Positions 28,481 through 28,892 of a stretch of 28,892 nucleotides of DNA are shown here, in pieces. Numbering within the stretch: position 1 is the stretch's first letter; each line of letters starts with the position of its first letter. The notes beneath the pieces are model-generated. The model saw only the letters and a program-made list of their open reading frames with translations, was not told where the DNA came from and searched no databases. The DNA lies in assembly GCA_014621425.1 (NCBI GenBank), contig JAANBB010000476.1, positions 1-28,892 on the forward strand, given 5' to 3'. The translations under genes were made by a program, and so were the position numbers. This DNA comes from Cylindrodendrum hubeiense (lineage: Eukaryota > Ascomycota > Sordariomycetes > Hypocreales > Nectriaceae).

Positions 28481-28892
28481 GCTCTTCCCCAAAACGTATG
28501 CGCACCGCCCGCTCTCGCCCTGTTCGGGTTTTTTTTGGTCGCCGCCTCCTCCCGGAGCACGTTCCTTCCCCCTTCTTCTCTCTCCCCTCCCGTGCTTGCT
28601 CCCTACAGACGCGCCCCAATACGCCCCATTATACCATTATACCCATCCCCCCGGCTTCTCGACGTTCCAAGGTTCCCACCTGAAAGCCAAGCCCTCGCAA
28701 GTCACTAAAGTTACCACTGAAGTCACTGAAGGACAGCCCCACGCCCGGCAGCCGTCAAAACACAAGACACACAGCGAGCACTTGGTTGGCTGGTGGGCTG
28801 GCGGGCTGGCGGGCTGACTGACTGCTAGGTACCTAGGTAGGCTGCTTGCTTGACTGCCACAGTCGACGACTGCCACACTCCCGCTGCCTCTC
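28481..28892 (+). promoter_or_regulatory. Probable promoter/5' leader of a gene beyond the right edge
   Basis: The + strand becomes strongly C/T-rich (28545-28610 especially), as seen before the SEC9 and HOS2 starts in this window. No start codon followed by a credible coding frame occurs before the window ends, so the gene itself is not visible. This is inference from composition only. Confidence 0.3.
28788..28819. repeat. 8-bp tandem repeat (GGCTGGCG), four copies
   Basis: GGCTGGTG, GGCTGGCG, GGCTGGCG and GGCTGACT lie head to tail, just before a TAGGTACCTAGGTAGG block. Confidence 0.8.

Overview
The window reads as nuclear DNA of a filamentous ascomycete (Pezizomycotina, most likely a sordariomycete; the genus cannot be fixed from sequence alone). 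The reasons are short introns of 53-135 nt with CTAAC-type branch points, C/G-rich third codon positions, and gene families typical of that group (a SUN/GH132 wall protein, GH114, a long ING/Yng2-like protein, Fmp42). There is no sign of bacterial, viral or organellar sequence, and no intact transposon.

Left part (1-18755): nine protein genes. In order they are a Sec9/SNAP-25 type SNARE (+), a DEAH-box helicase of the Dhr2 type (+), the SDH assembly factor Sdh7/Acn9/SDHAF3 (-), the protein-histidine methyltransferase Hpm1 (+), a Yng2-type ING/PHD protein (-), the class I histone deacetylase Hos2 (+), a secreted GH114 hydrolase (+), an Fmp42-like MFS/SLC43 transporter (-) and a SUN-family wall protein (-). 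Seven introns can be placed from protein continuity. Two of them, in the SNARE and SDHAF3 genes, appear to start with GC rather than GT.

Two divergent pairs stand out: SDHAF3/HPM1 share 280 bp, and YNG2/HOS2 share about 1.1 kb. The second pair joins a predicted NuA4 acetyltransferase subunit with a histone deacetylase. Three convergent pairs (DHR2/SDHAF3, HPM1/YNG2, GH114/FMP42) are separated by only 73-240 bp. Most genes are housekeeping (secretion, ribosome biogenesis and modification, respiration, chromatin). The GH114 and SUN genes are the secreted, carbohydrate-facing ones.

Right part (about 18.8-28.9 kb): the SUN promoter is followed by roughly 9.5 kb in which no credible gene was found. 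This stretch is rich in short tandem repeats and in a recurring motif family around TAGGTACCTAGGTAGG, plus TACGGAGTA/TACTCCGTA elements. The last 400 bp become strongly pyrimidine-rich on the + strand, like the 5' end of a gene starting beyond the window. No undescribed enzymatic system is evident. The points most worth a second look are the GC-AG introns and their retention products, the acetylation/deacetylation divergent pair, several G-quadruplex-type G-run clusters upstream of genes, and the large repeat-studded gene-free interval.
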